A stretch of DNA of 55,477 nucleotides from Phocaeicola faecicola (GCF_013618865.1 NZ_JABSOE010000030.1:1-55477); one strand, 5' to 3'; shown: positions 1-8,395, numbered from the stretch's first letter. A program made the numbers and translations. Notes: generated by a model from the sequence alone, not told the origin.

Positions 1-66
1 ACGGATTACGAAAACCTTCTTCCCATGACAATATGCAAATAATAATCGTTAAATTTGTGGACTCTT

Positions 67-100
67 TTTTAGACGGGTGCCTGCTGGCGCCCGTCTAAAA
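67..100. repeat. 15-bp inverted repeat (hairpin)
   Basis: The arms at 67-81 and 86-100 pair over 15 bp with one mismatched position and a TGCT loop. T-runs lie on the outer left and A-runs on the outer right, the reverse of a normal intrinsic terminator, so the function is unclear; a protein-binding or element-end site is possible. Confidence 0.5.
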
Positions 101-139
101 GGGGACACCCTAAAATTGGAAACTTACCTTATGACATCT

Positions 140-166
140 TTCACGAAATCATATTATATTCGTGAA
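140..166. repeat. 8-bp inverted repeat TTCACGAA/TTCGTGAA
   Basis: TTCACGAA at 140-147 and TTCGTGAA at 159-166 are perfect inverted copies around an AT-rich 11-base centre. They lie in the 271-base gene-free stretch at the left edge. An operator is possible but there is no nearby gene start to regulate. Nothing else recognisable was seen in 1-271 apart from the hairpin at 67-100. Confidence 0.35.
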
Positions 167-271
167 TAAAACACTTGTTTTTCAAGAATAGAAATTGTTG
201 AGGATTAGATATTTAAGACATTATTGCAATGCGGAAGGGGTGATGTGAACGACAAAAGACAAGGCGTTCTA

Positions 272-901
272 TTAGAGTGGATGCTTGATAAGATTGAGAA
301 GAATGGACGGGTCGATGGCTCGTCCTTTTTTTGTGTCTTTGAGTGTGAGGTGCAGGTGGGGACCAGTACTGCGACCACTGTTGCCTGTCAGCGCGATGAT
401 GATGCCGGGACGGACGTGGGTGCCTTTGGTGACGAGAGTTTGGGAGAGGTGGCAATAGCTGACGGTGAAGTCGCCGTGACGGAGGGTGACATAGAGGCCT
501 GAACGTTTGTCCTTGCCTACCTTGATGACCTCGCCGTGCATCATGGCGTATGTGGGTTCGTAATTTGCCTTCAAATCAAGCCCGTTGTGTAGGGCTTTTC
601 TTTTTGTAAATGGGTCTCTGCGGTAGCCGAAAGGGCTGGTGACAGAGATATGACGGAGTGGACTGACAAGTGCCGTGTGGCGGTCGGTCTGCTCCGTTTG
701 GGTTTGTAATGGGGCAAAGGCAAGAGAGTCTCGCCGCTGATGCGGCGAGCACGGAGGCAGTTGTTCGGATGTTGCGGACTGCGTCGTTTTTGGCACAGCC
801 TTGCGGTGTACCTTAGTCTGTGTGACGGTATTGAACTGAGCGCATACTGTTGCTGATGAACAGAATATTGCTGCTATTGTGATGAGTAGAAATCGTTTCA
901 T
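272..901 (-). CDS. exported M23-family peptidase
   Basis: A 209-residue secreted zinc peptidase of the M23/LytM family, expected to cut peptide cross-links of peptidoglycan in the periplasm. Residues 1-21 form a signal peptide ending at CAQ. The catalytic domain starts near residue 80 and has all family residues: H105-xxx-D109 (HNGLD), H151 and the HLH pair at 182-184. In conjugative elements such enzymes open the wall for the transfer channel, and two more M23 proteins are encoded in the operon to the right. The ATG at 901 is preferred over an upstream in-frame start because it begins the signal peptide directly; the only -7 promoter-like box ends four bases upstream of it, implying a leaderless message. 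It is divergent from the operon beginning at 1122. Confidence 0.85.
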   Translation of the reverse strand: MKRFLLITIAAIFCSSATVCAQFNTVTQTKVHRKAVPKTTQSATSEQLPPCSPHQRRDSLAFAPLQTQTEQTDRHTALVSPLRHISVTSPFGYRRDPFTKRKALHNGLDLKANYEPTYAMMHGEVIKVGKDKRSGLYVTLRHGDFTVSYCHLSQTLVTKGTHVRPGIIIALTGNSGRSTGPHLHLTLKDTKKGRAIDPSILLNLIKHPL

Positions 902-904
902 GGT

Positions 905-913
905 GCAAAAGTA
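905..913 (-). promoter_or_regulatory. -7 box (TACTTTTGC) for the M23 gene
   Basis: On the minus strand TACTTTTGC fits the Bacteroidetes -7 consensus TAnnTTTG. It lies immediately before the ATG at 901, so transcription would begin at or next to the start codon. No good TTTG -33 box was found at the usual distance. Confidence 0.4.
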
Positions 914-982
914 ACAAGCAATTCTTTGACTGGCATAAAGAACAAAGGGAAGACAAGAAGATTGTAACATAATATAGCAATC

Positions 983-1012
983 GAGTTTGATTTTTGAGCA
1001 GAAATCAAACTC
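983..1012. promoter_or_regulatory. 11-bp palindromic operator GAGTTTGATTT
   Basis: GAGTTTGATTT at 983-993 is repeated in perfect inversion at 1002-1012 around an 8-base spacer. It lies between two divergent genes and about 50 bases upstream of the -7 box of the rightward operon. Near-identical half-sites recur at 26523, 26621, 26721, 26774 and 26792 around the resolvase-like gene, suggesting one regulator for both loci. Confidence 0.5.
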
Positions 1013-1062
1013 AAATAATAATAATCGTCAAAAATAACACGCATTATCTTATGCAATTCTGC

Positions 1063-1090
1063 TTGTCTCTGAATAGGTATATAACTTTGC
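1063..1090 (+). promoter_or_regulatory. promoter of the rightward transfer operon
   Basis: TTG at 1063-1065 and TAACTTTGC at 1082-1090 match the Bacteroidetes -33/-7 promoter pattern, with a slightly short spacer. The first gene starts at 1122, leaving a leader of about 25 bases. Confidence 0.6.
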
Positions 1091-1121
1091 ATGAGTTTAA
1101 TTTCAAATTCAAAGTTAAAGT

Positions 1122-1883
1122 ATGAAGCAAGTACGATTTGAAGAGAGCGAGGTGCCTTATCAGACACTGGCTCGTTTTGGTCTCACACAAGAGAAGATTG
1201 AAGACCTGCCCATGTGGGCGTTGGAAGATATTGGTCAGGGACGACGTTCACCGTTGCTGCCCATTCAGGTGAATAATGATGAGGGCGAGACATTGAAGAG
1301 CCGCACCCGATTTGCGTTGGTCCGTATGGAGGACGGCAAGGTGGATGTGGTCTTCTATCCGCAGTTGGAGAAATCACCATTGGAGGCTTTTACTCAGGAA
1401 CAGCAGGAGGACTTGCTGGCTGGAAAGGCTATCCTTGCCGATGTTAAGGATGCTGATGGCAGGAGCAGCAAGGCTTTCGTGCAGATTGACACGGAGACCA
1501 ATCAGGTGATGTCGGTACCTACGCCTGTCATCGGGCGCAACTTGGAGGTGCTGAAGGATGAACTGAAACTGAGTTCGGCAGAACTGACCGTGATGCAGAA
1601 GGGTGAGCCGCTCACGCTCATCATGGAGGACGAACAGGTGACGGTGGGTATTGACCTGAACGATAAGACCGGCATAAGGATTAATCAAGGCGACAGTCAG
1701 AAGTGGAAGGAGAACACCAAGCGAGAGTGGGACAAATACACCTTCGGGTGCTATGGCTGTTGGGTAATGGGCGATGACGGTAATCTTGACTATGTGCCTG
1801 AAGAGGAATACACGGAAGAACTTTGGAATGAGCAGAAGAAGAATGGAGAGCGCAACCGCGCCTCTTTTTCCATGCACAAATAA
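1122..1883 (+). CDS. DUF4099 domain protein
   Basis: A 253-residue soluble protein resembling the DUF4099 family of Bacteroidetes conjugative elements. The N-terminal half keeps the family pattern (YQTLARFGLTQEKIEDLPMW, then GRRSPLLPI and an R-F-A-L-V strand), and VQIDTETNQV near residue 125 is another conserved block. The C-terminal 60 residues are charged and contain a short Cys pair (FGCYGCWVMG). The biochemical function of the family is unknown; members are usually in conjugation or DNA-processing neighbourhoods. It is the first gene of the rightward operon, just behind a clear promoter. The family call rests on recalled motifs, not a search. Confidence 0.7.
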   Translation: MKQVRFEESEVPYQTLARFGLTQEKIEDLPMWALEDIGQGRRSPLLPIQVNNDEGETLKSRTRFALVRMEDGKVDVVFYPQLEKSPLEAFTQEQQEDLLAGKAILADVKDADGRSSKAFVQIDTETNQVMSVPTPVIGRNLEVLKDELKLSSAELTVMQKGEPLTLIMEDEQVTVGIDLNDKTGIRINQGDSQKWKENTKREWDKYTFGCYGCWVMGDDGNLDYVPEEEYTEELWNEQKKNGERNRASFSMHK

Positions 1884-1906
1884 TCTACACATAATATAAT
1901 AAGTAT

Positions 1907-2131
1907 ATGGCATCAAATAAATATTATCCAGAGGATGTGCTCGTCGAGAAGATACAGAGCGGCGAGTACGGTTGGTTGGAGTATGTCAACCATCATTCTG
2001 CTGAATGGCAGGAAGAATATGAGAGCTATTGTCTGAACAACGGACTCTGCATTTGTGAAGAGAGTGCGGAGCAGTTTGTCCATCACAAAGATGAGGAACT
2101 GGAGAAGGCAATAGAGAACGGTGAAGCATGA
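1907..2131 (+). CDS. small acidic hypothetical protein
   Basis: A 74-residue acidic protein rich in Glu and aromatic residues, with a CLNNGLCIC cysteine cluster near the middle. It starts 24 bases after the preceding gene and is followed by a duplicated 14-base AT-rich unit (2131-2165), so it looks co-transcribed. I do not recognise a family and assign no function. Confidence 0.6.
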   Translation: MASNKYYPEDVLVEKIQSGEYGWLEYVNHHSAEWQEEYESYCLNNGLCICEESAEQFVHHKDEELEKAIENGEA

Positions 2132-2165
2132 TAAATGAAGAGTGAAGAATGAAGAGTGAAGAATA
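2131..2165 (+). repeat. two tandem copies of a 14-base unit
   Basis: ATGAAGAGTGAAGA occurs twice in direct repeat between two operon genes, followed by a truncated third copy. Such A-rich spacers are common in Bacteroides intergenic DNA and may act as ribosome-loading sequence for the gene at 2169. Confidence 0.4.
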
Positions 2166-2168
2166 AGT

Positions 2169-3764
2169 ATGGCGATAAGAAAGAATACGAATCCCCAACA
2201 GATGGACCTGCAACCAGAGATGCGTGACTTGCTCATGCGCAATGGTATGCAGGCTCATGTGGTGAGTAATGGCAGCGGCTATCAGCTTGTGGTGCAAGGG
2301 CATGACAGTCCGCTGCTTACCTATAACATCACCGAGAAGCAGATGTTGGCTCTGACCGACTGGGGTACGAATCATGCCAACAAGTTAGCCTACAATACCT
2401 TTACGGGCATTGTGGGCAACGACTTCTATATGCCCAAGAACTTCGTTCATGCACGCAATGCCAACGGTCGTGTAGCTATGGGGCTGCACGGCTATCGTGT
2501 TGGTATCGGCGAGTATGGACGGATGGGGCGCATCGATATGCCACCACCCTTTTTAGGTTGGACACCACGCAGTCAGGAGGGATTCCATCTTCGCAGAGTT
2601 GGAGGACGATTGTTCTTCCCCGAAGCCCCGATTGTGCCTGAACGTTGGGACGGCAGAATGAAGCCTGGCGAATTGCAGAGCGGCGGTTATGGGTTCTATT
2701 ATAAGGGACAGCAACAGAGTTATAGCCCTCAGCAACAGGATGTGCTGAAAGATTTGGAGGGAATCATAATGCCTTCCATCAGCCGCACGAGAAGCACGGA
2801 GCCAGCCAAGCCTTATAAGGAACTGATTACCTCGCCTGTCTATTTCACCAATGAGAAGTGGCAGGAGTGTCTGGCATCGCATGGCATCATCATTGATGAG
2901 AATGCGAAGACGCTGACCATTCAGTCGAACAGCGTCAATGCCGACATGGTGTATGACCTGACAGATGAGGAACTGAAGAAACTCACCTCCAACTCCATCA
3001 AGGAAGTGCCCGTCGTTCAACGCTTGGAACTGCTGAATGGCATCATCAAGGACGACTTTGCTGACAAAATCCTGATGGACACACTGAATAGCAAGGAGCG
3101 CATCGACCTGCATCTGCATCCCGAACTTGAACAGGAGTTGCAGCAGCGTCAGCAACAAGACGAGGAACGGTTGCTTCCGTTGGAAGAGGACGAGACTGTC
3201 AGACGTGACGTGTTGCAAGGCGATGCCATGGTGAGAGGTGAAGACCTTGCCTTGATTAATGAGAACAAGGGTTGGTATCGTGAGGGAGCGCATGGGCGTG
3301 AAGTGAAAGTCGGTGACATCATGGTGGAGAAAGTGCCTCCGATGGAGGGAGATAAGAAAGGCGAAGATAAGTATCGCATGACCGCCATTATCAATGGAGA
3401 AGCCATCACGCACGAAATCAAGCAGAAGGACTACGACAAGTTCTTGGCGGTGGATGACTACCATCGCATGAAACTCTTCTCCAAGGTTTTCAGTGAAGTG
3501 GATATGAAGACACGCCCCGAAACCAACGCCGGACTGGGCACGAAGATATTGGCGGCTCTGACGGCAGGAGCAGTCGTTACAGCAGAGGTGGCGCATGACA
3601 TAAGCCACCATCATCACCATCCAGCCCCGGAGTTCTATGCAGAGCATCATGGCGGTCCACGTCCTTACTTCAAACCGGGAGTGGATTCGCCACAGGAGAT
3701 TGCGGCAAGGTACTTTGAGGCAGAAGCAAATCATGTTGCCACGGAGATAAGGAGAGGATATTAA
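2169..3764 (+). CDS. conserved hypothetical protein of the transfer operon
   Basis: A 531-residue protein with no domain I can name. Residues 1-200 are rich in Gly, Tyr and Phe (GVGEYG-, GGYGFYYKG-like stretches), the middle is charged and probably helical, and a hydrophobic run near residue 470 (LGTKILAALTAGAVVTA) could be a membrane segment or a buried helix. It is followed by a natural run of five histidines. It sits between the small acidic gene and the primase-like gene with short AT-rich spacers, so a role in transfer or establishment is inferred from position only. Confidence 0.6.
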   Translation: MAIRKNTNPQQMDLQPEMRDLLMRNGMQAHVVSNGSGYQLVVQGHDSPLLTYNITEKQMLALTDWGTNHANKLAYNTFTGIVGNDFYMPKNFVHARNANGRVAMGLHGYRVGIGEYGRMGRIDMPPPFLGWTPRSQEGFHLRRVGGRLFFPEAPIVPERWDGRMKPGELQSGGYGFYYKGQQQSYSPQQQDVLKDLEGIIMPSISRTRSTEPAKPYKELITSPVYFTNEKWQECLASHGIIIDENAKTLTIQSNSVNADMVYDLTDEELKKLTSNSIKEVPVVQRLELLNGIIKDDFADKILMDTLNSKERIDLHLHPELEQELQQRQQQDEERLLPLEEDETVRRDVLQGDAMVRGEDLALINENKGWYREGAHGREVKVGDIMVEKVPPMEGDKKGEDKYRMTAIINGEAITHEIKQKDYDKFLAVDDYHRMKLFSKVFSEVDMKTRPETNAGLGTKILAALTAGAVVTAEVAHDISHHHHHPAPEFYAEHHGGPRPYFKPGVDSPQEIAARYFEAEANHVATEIRRGY

Positions 3765-3794
3765 CAATGTATAATTTACAATTTATAATTTATA

Positions 3795-4937
3795 ATGAGT
3801 AGTGAACTGACATACGATGACTTTCTGGACAGGTTGAGCATACAGGAAGTACTGGTGGACGCAGGGTATCATCTGAACAAGAGAGATGGCTTGCGTTATC
3901 CGTCGTATGTGCGTACTGACAGTGAGGGCAGACGGGTGCGTGGTGATAAGTTCATTGTCACGCAGAATGGGAAATGTTGCTTCCAACCACCGCAGCAGAA
4001 GGTGTATAATGTCATTTCGTTCATCAAGGAGCATCCAGAAATGTTTTCAGAGAACAAGGTGGGAATGTCTCCTGACCGACTCGTCAACCTCGTCTGCAAC
4101 CGACTGCTCAACCAACCCATAGAGGACAGACCATCGAAGATTACAGAACCAAGAAAGGACGGAAAGCCATTCAACCTGAATGACTACGACATCCACAAGT
4201 TCAATCCGCAGGACAGGGAAACGCAGAAAAGGTTTTATCCCTATTTTAAGTTCCGAGGCATCGACCTCTATACGCAGTATGCTTTTCATCGGCATTTCTG
4301 TCTGGCTACTAAGCATCGGACGGATGGACTTACCTTTGCCAACCTTGCCTTTCCGCTTGTACTGCCCAAGACACCCGACAAGACTGTGGGCTTTGAGGAA
4401 CGAGGACGACCGAAGATGGACGGTAGCGGCGGTTACAAGGGCAAGGCAGAAGGAAGCAACAGCAGTGAAGGACTGTGGATTGCCAACCTCACGGGCGAGC
4501 CGTTGGATAAAGCAAGCGAAATTGTATGGTTTGAGAGTGCCTACGATGCCATGGCAGAGTATCAGATAAATCCTGTAAAGATGGTGTATGTATCTACGGG
4601 CGGCACACCCACCGAGGGACAGATGCGAGGACTTCTGTCCGTTACTCCCAACGCACGGCACTATTTGGGTTTTGACAAGGACGATGCAGGGCGGCAGTTT
4701 GTTGCAAACTTCAGGAAGGTGGCAGCAGAGATGGGCTTCCGTCACGAGCATGTGCAAGCCTATCATCCATTGGGTTGCTACAAGGACTGGAACGATGCGC
4801 TGCTCAACAAGAAATCAGCAGAACTGATTGCCAAGGGCGAACCAGATACCTTCGACTATGCCGAGTTTATCGCAGCCGGCAAGGCAGAGAAACAAAGGGA
4901 AAAAGAAGAAAAGAACACATATCATAGAAGCGTATGA
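3795..4937 (+). CDS. Toprim/DUF3991-type primase-like protein
   Basis: A 380-residue protein of the DUF3991/Toprim_2 type found in mobile elements of Bacteroidetes. The N-terminal 110 residues contain the zinc-finger-like region of such primases in degenerate form (C-C-F motif near residue 57). The Toprim catalytic motifs are visible near residues 246-300: a glutamate in WFESAYDAM and the DxD in GFDKDDAGRQF. Toprim domains make or cut phosphodiester bonds; in conjugation, element primases make RNA primers on the incoming single strand. Its last four bases overlap the next gene (ATGA), so translation is coupled. Primase activity itself is inferred. Confidence 0.75.
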   Translation: MSSELTYDDFLDRLSIQEVLVDAGYHLNKRDGLRYPSYVRTDSEGRRVRGDKFIVTQNGKCCFQPPQQKVYNVISFIKEHPEMFSENKVGMSPDRLVNLVCNRLLNQPIEDRPSKITEPRKDGKPFNLNDYDIHKFNPQDRETQKRFYPYFKFRGIDLYTQYAFHRHFCLATKHRTDGLTFANLAFPLVLPKTPDKTVGFEERGRPKMDGSGGYKGKAEGSNSSEGLWIANLTGEPLDKASEIVWFESAYDAMAEYQINPVKMVYVSTGGTPTEGQMRGLLSVTPNARHYLGFDKDDAGRQFVANFRKVAAEMGFRHEHVQAYHPLGCYKDWNDALLNKKSAELIAKGEPDTFDYAEFIAAGKAEKQREKEEKNTYHRSV

Positions 4938-5419
4938 GACAAGAAGATAATAGCATCATCACCTTGTGCCCCAGCATCGGACAGTTTTTCATCAACGAAC
5001 TGCCTCTGTTGCTGTTGTGCGTGGCAATGCTCCTAATCGGAGGATTGCCCGGTTGTGCATATAGTACCCTGTTGCTTGTCTTCAGCCTCCTGTTCTCCCT
5101 CTGTTTACTCTACCGATTCATCTATCTGAGGAGTATCCGCTACCATATCGGGAGCGAGCAACTCATCTGTGAGCACGGAGTGTTTCAGCGGAGCGTGAAC
5201 TACATGGAGTTGTACCGAGTGGTGGACTTTGCCGAGCATCAGACATTGATACAACAGTTATGCGGACTGAAAAGCGTGACCGTGTTGTCGATGGATAGAA
5301 CGACACCGAAACTGGAAATGACCGGCATCAGCAACAGCTATGACGTGGTGAGTGTGATACGAACAAGAGTAGAAACGAACAAACGAAGAAAGGGCGTATA
5401 TGAGATTACGAATAGATAA
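4934..5419 (+). CDS. bacterial PH-domain (bPH2) membrane protein
   Basis: A 161-residue inner-membrane protein. Two hydrophobic segments (about residues 22-42 and 46-66) precede a YdbS-like bPH2/DUF304 domain with the typical strand pattern RYHIGSEQLICEHGVFQRSV and the LYRVVDF turn. bPH2 domains are small beta-barrels of unknown ligand attached to membranes. The gene overlaps its upstream neighbour by four bases and its downstream neighbour by twenty, so all three are tightly coupled. The role in the element is unknown. Confidence 0.7.
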   Translation: MRQEDNSIITLCPSIGQFFINELPLLLLCVAMLLIGGLPGCAYSTLLLVFSLLFSLCLLYRFIYLRSIRYHIGSEQLICEHGVFQRSVNYMELYRVVDFAEHQTLIQQLCGLKSVTVLSMDRTTPKLEMTGISNSYDVVSVIRTRVETNKRRKGVYEITNR

Positions 5420-6101
5420 GATTTGGTTCATTGTCGTGGCATTGGTACTGAGCGTGCCGTCAGCCCATGCACAGATTGTGACTGCCAACCCTTTGGAATG
5501 GATGGCATTAGCAGAGGGCAACGAAGCCATCAACGGTGAGATAGAGAAGGAAATCAAAGGTCAGACCAAGACTGCCCTGTTGCAGAATACCATCGCCGCA
5601 GAGTTCACCAAGATACACGAATGGGAGAAGAAGTACAACAGTTATCTGAAAACCGCCAGTGGTTATGCCTCTTCCCTCAAAGCCTGTACCTATCTGTACG
5701 ACGATGGAGTGAAGATATTCATCACCTTGTGTAAGATGCGCAAGGCCATCAACAATAATCCGCAAGGCATCGTTGCCACCCTCTCGATGAACAACCTGTA
5801 TATGGAGACCGCCACGGAATTGGTGTCCGTCTTCACACTGCTGAAAGATGCAGTCGCCAAAGGAGGCAAAGAGAACATGCTGACTGGTGCGGAAAGGAGC
5901 AAGACGCTGTGGGCACTGAACGACAAGCTGAGTGCCTTCAGCAAGAAGCTGCATCGTCTTTATCTGTCTATACGATATTACACCATGACCGATGTGTGGA
6001 ACGGCGTGACGGCAGGGATGATAGACCGAAGCAATGGAGAGATAGCCACCCAAGCCCTTAGCAGATGGCGCAGAGCAGGACGTATGACCATCAGTGATTA
6101 A
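5400..6101 (+). CDS. exported transfer-operon protein, paralogue 1
   Basis: A 233-residue exported protein: residues 1-25 are a signal peptide ending in SAHAQ. The rest is mostly helical and contains a block near the C-terminus (YYTMTDVWNG followed by SRWRRAG) that matches the next protein (KYTTMGDVWME and KRRWKQVG), as does the N-terminal NEAxxxEIxxQ helix. The two are therefore tandem paralogues in the periplasm. Position among wall hydrolases and membrane proteins suggests a mating-apparatus component, perhaps a VirB5-like or coupling protein, but I cannot assign a named Tra family. Confidence 0.65.
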   Translation: MRLRIDKIWFIVVALVLSVPSAHAQIVTANPLEWMALAEGNEAINGEIEKEIKGQTKTALLQNTIAAEFTKIHEWEKKYNSYLKTASGYASSLKACTYLYDDGVKIFITLCKMRKAINNNPQGIVATLSMNNLYMETATELVSVFTLLKDAVAKGGKENMLTGAERSKTLWALNDKLSAFSKKLHRLYLSIRYYTMTDVWNGVTAGMIDRSNGEIATQALSRWRRAGRMTISD

Positions 6102-6118
6102 CGATAAAGGAATCAGTC

Positions 6119-6802
6119 ATGAAGTATTTCATATCAATTGCCATTTTTATGTTTGTATCATCTTTTGCAGGAGTGCGGGCGCAGAACGACCCGACTCTTG
6201 CGGGGATGATTCTGATGTACACCAACAAGGCGGAGAAAGAACTGAAGAATCAGGAGAAAGTGATGCTGCTACAATCCACCGGCCATATCTGGACCAAGGA
6301 GGAAGTGGAAGCCACTACCGACCTGCAGCGGGAGTTCAACAACTATCTGGACTCCTTCCGTTCCATCGTCAGCTATGCCGCACAGATATATGGTTTCTAT
6401 CACGAGATAGGTCAGTTGGTGGACAATATGGGTGGATTGGTGGCGCAGTTGGATGCCCATCCTGCCAACGGACTTGCCGTAGCCCTGTCAGCCAAGCGCA
6501 ACAAGATATACCGCGAGCTGATTATGAACAGCATCGAGATAGTTAATGACATACGCACGGTATGCCTGTCGGGCAACAAGATGACCGAGAAGGAGCGTGT
6601 GGAGATAGTCTTCGGCATCCGACCCAAACTGAAGAAGATGAACAAGCAGTTGAAGCGACTGACGAGGGCGGTGAAATACACCACCATGGGCGATGTTTGG
6701 ATGGAGATAGACGAAGGGGCAAGACCCACCAAAGCGAACAAAGCCGAGATAGCAGCGGCTGCCAAGAGGCGGTGGAAGCAGGTGGGCAAGAACGTAAACT
6801 GA
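6119..6802 (+). CDS. exported transfer-operon protein, paralogue 2
   Basis: A 227-residue protein with a signal peptide (residues 1-22, ending VRAQ) and long amphipathic helices. It is a diverged duplicate of the protein encoded just upstream, sharing spacing and the C-terminal TMxDVW and RRWxxxG blocks. Residues 150-190 are very basic (KKMNKQLKRLTRAVK). The gene follows 17 bases after its paralogue. Retention of both copies suggests a hetero-oligomer in the periplasm, which is inference. Confidence 0.65.
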   Translation: MKYFISIAIFMFVSSFAGVRAQNDPTLAGMILMYTNKAEKELKNQEKVMLLQSTGHIWTKEEVEATTDLQREFNNYLDSFRSIVSYAAQIYGFYHEIGQLVDNMGGLVAQLDAHPANGLAVALSAKRNKIYRELIMNSIEIVNDIRTVCLSGNKMTEKERVEIVFGIRPKLKKMNKQLKRLTRAVKYTTMGDVWMEIDEGARPTKANKAEIAAAAKRRWKQVGKNVN

Positions 6803-6895
6803 TGGAGCAGCGAGAGCAGAGCCGAACTTGTTCGAGCTATGCCGAGTCGTGACAGAAGAAGACGAAGTCAAACCGTGATTAAAAAACGATAAGAT

Positions 6896-7558
6896 ATGGG
6901 ATTTTGGAGTTCATTATTGAAATATGGTGGCAAGGCGGCACGAGGTACTGGCCATGTCATCGGAGTAACTGGAAAGACCTTAGGCAGTGCGGCACTCCAC
7001 CCGCAACGCACCCTTATGGGAGCCGGCAAGGCTATGCAGACGGCCGCAGTGGGTAGTGCCGCAGGCTATGTGACATGGGAGAAGCTGACCACAGACAAGA
7101 GCGTGGCACGCATCGTAGGTGATGCTGTCATCGGCGAGAATGCCACGGAAGCGGTGGCACAAACCGCCAACGATGTGCAACGTCTGACGGGCAAGGCTGG
7201 TGAAGCCGTTGATGCGGTGAACACTGTAGCCGGAAAGATGGACACCCAGTTCAGCGGCATCAGTGATTTCTTTAGGAATATGTTCGGAGGCGTAGGATGC
7301 GACATGATAGGCAATCTCTTTGGCAATATCGGCAAGGGCAACGTGTCGGGTATGAGCATCGTCGGACTGGTGGCTGCCGCCTTCATGGTATTCGGACGCT
7401 TTGGTTGGATGAGCAAGATTGCGGGTGCCCTGCTTGGAGCGATGATCATCGGGAACAATTCTAAGGTGGCGCAAACTCTGCCTAACAGAGGCGGTACGTC
7501 TTCACATGGGCAGAACATGAAAGAAGCAGAGACCCAAAGCAGAGGGATGAAACGATAA
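6896..7558 (+). CDS. conserved hypothetical membrane protein
   Basis: A 220-residue protein rich in Gly and Ala. An N-terminal Gly/Ala region (residues 1-70) is followed by a coiled stretch of Thr/Val/Ala repeats and by a hydrophobic pair of segments at about residues 148-186 (SIVGLVAAAFMVFGRFG, then KIAGALLGAMIIG) that look like a transmembrane hairpin. There is no cleavable signal peptide. It sits in the transfer operon between the exported paralogues and an M23-like protein. I do not recognise the family. Confidence 0.6.
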   Translation: MGFWSSLLKYGGKAARGTGHVIGVTGKTLGSAALHPQRTLMGAGKAMQTAAVGSAAGYVTWEKLTTDKSVARIVGDAVIGENATEAVAQTANDVQRLTGKAGEAVDAVNTVAGKMDTQFSGISDFFRNMFGGVGCDMIGNLFGNIGKGNVSGMSIVGLVAAAFMVFGRFGWMSKIAGALLGAMIIGNNSKVAQTLPNRGGTSSHGQNMKEAETQSRGMKR

Positions 7559-7573
7559 CCAATATACAGTGAT

Positions 7574-8395
7574 ATGAGATATACAGAAGAAATGATACTG
7601 CGCTCATCGAGCGGCTACTGTATGCCGTTTGAGGAGCCTATAAAGCAGGACGTGCAGATGTCCTTGGGTTACGGAGAGCAGAAAAATCCCGTGACGGGAG
7701 AAACATTCTTCCATCACGGCATAGACTTCTCAGTGAACCATTACCTGCTGTCGGCGGTGGCAACGGGAACCGTCTCTGCCATTGGGTCGGACGCGGAGCA
7801 TGGCATCTACCAGACCATCCGCTACGGCAAATACGAAGTGACTTACAGGCATCTCTCCAATGTCTTCGCCAACTTCTCCCAAAGCGTCAAGGCCGGTCAG
7901 ACCATCGCCATCAGTGGCGACCTGCTGCACATGGAGGTGAGGTTTGACGGAGAGGAAATCAATCCGTTGGAGTTCCTCACCATGCTCTACGGCAATATCA
8001 AGGCATTGGAGCACAATTCCCAAATGGGCATCAATGAACTGGACATGAACATCCCTTCACCCTACGACACCGACCGTCAGGAGATAGAGGCATTGATGCT
8101 CCGCTTCCTTCCCTCCTACTTCGAGGACCTTCAACAAGGAGCATACTCTCTGCCCGAACATACGGAGCAGTCGTTGAGAAACATCTTCTCGTTGGGAGCG
8201 AGCAAGCATTATTTCTACGAGACCATGCCGAGCATGGCTAATCCCTTGGGCATCGGCAACCGCTGTATGCCTTTGGCGACTAAGGTGCAGAACCTGCTCA
8301 TTGCCGACTTTCTCAACTATCTTGCCATGCGACATCAGGTATATCTCTCCACGATGGACGAGGTGTTAAAAAAAAACTCCAAGAGCAAGCCCTGA
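7574..8395 (+). CDS. M23-like protein, catalytic His replaced; frame broken at 3' end
   Basis: A 273-residue cytoplasmic-looking M23 domain protein without a signal peptide. Zinc ligands are present (H47-xxx-D51 in HHGIDF, and H119), as is H93 in YRHLS, but the HxH pair that carries the general base reads L117-L118-H119, so normal peptidase activity is unlikely. The frame ends with KKNSKSKP after a run of nine A at 8368-8376. Reading in the -1 frame from that run gives a continuous acidic extension that ends at 8700, with no break in protein-like sequence. The natural product is therefore probably one protein of about 375 residues, made by -1 slippage or broken by a homopolymer indel. Confidence 0.75.
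   Translation: MRYTEEMILRSSSGYCMPFEEPIKQDVQMSLGYGEQKNPVTGETFFHHGIDFSVNHYLLSAVATGTVSAIGSDAEHGIYQTIRYGKYEVTYRHLSNVFANFSQSVKAGQTIAISGDLLHMEVRFDGEEINPLEFLTMLYGNIKALEHNSQMGINELDMNIPSPYDTDRQEIEALMLRFLPSYFEDLQQGAYSLPEHTEQSLRNIFSLGASKHYFYETMPSMANPLGIGNRCMPLATKVQNLLIADFLNYLAMRHQVYLSTMDEVLKKNSKSKP
8368..8376 (+). other. A9 homopolymer: likely -1 frameshift site or indel
   Basis: Nine consecutive A join the frame of the M23-like gene to the frame that is open to 8700. Runs of this kind are classic -1 slippage sites (A_AAA_AAA). No obvious downstream stem was defined. A sequencing or assembly error of one base is an equal explanation. Confidence 0.6.

Noticed and set aside
304..333. Rightward terminator GGACG...CGTCC followed by seven T
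   Set aside because: It lies inside the 3' coding part of the leftward M23 gene, which reads naturally through it; no rightward gene precedes it.
3598..3620. Run of five histidines resembling an engineered tag
   Set aside because: It lies inside a continuous native-looking protein with no vector sequence around it.
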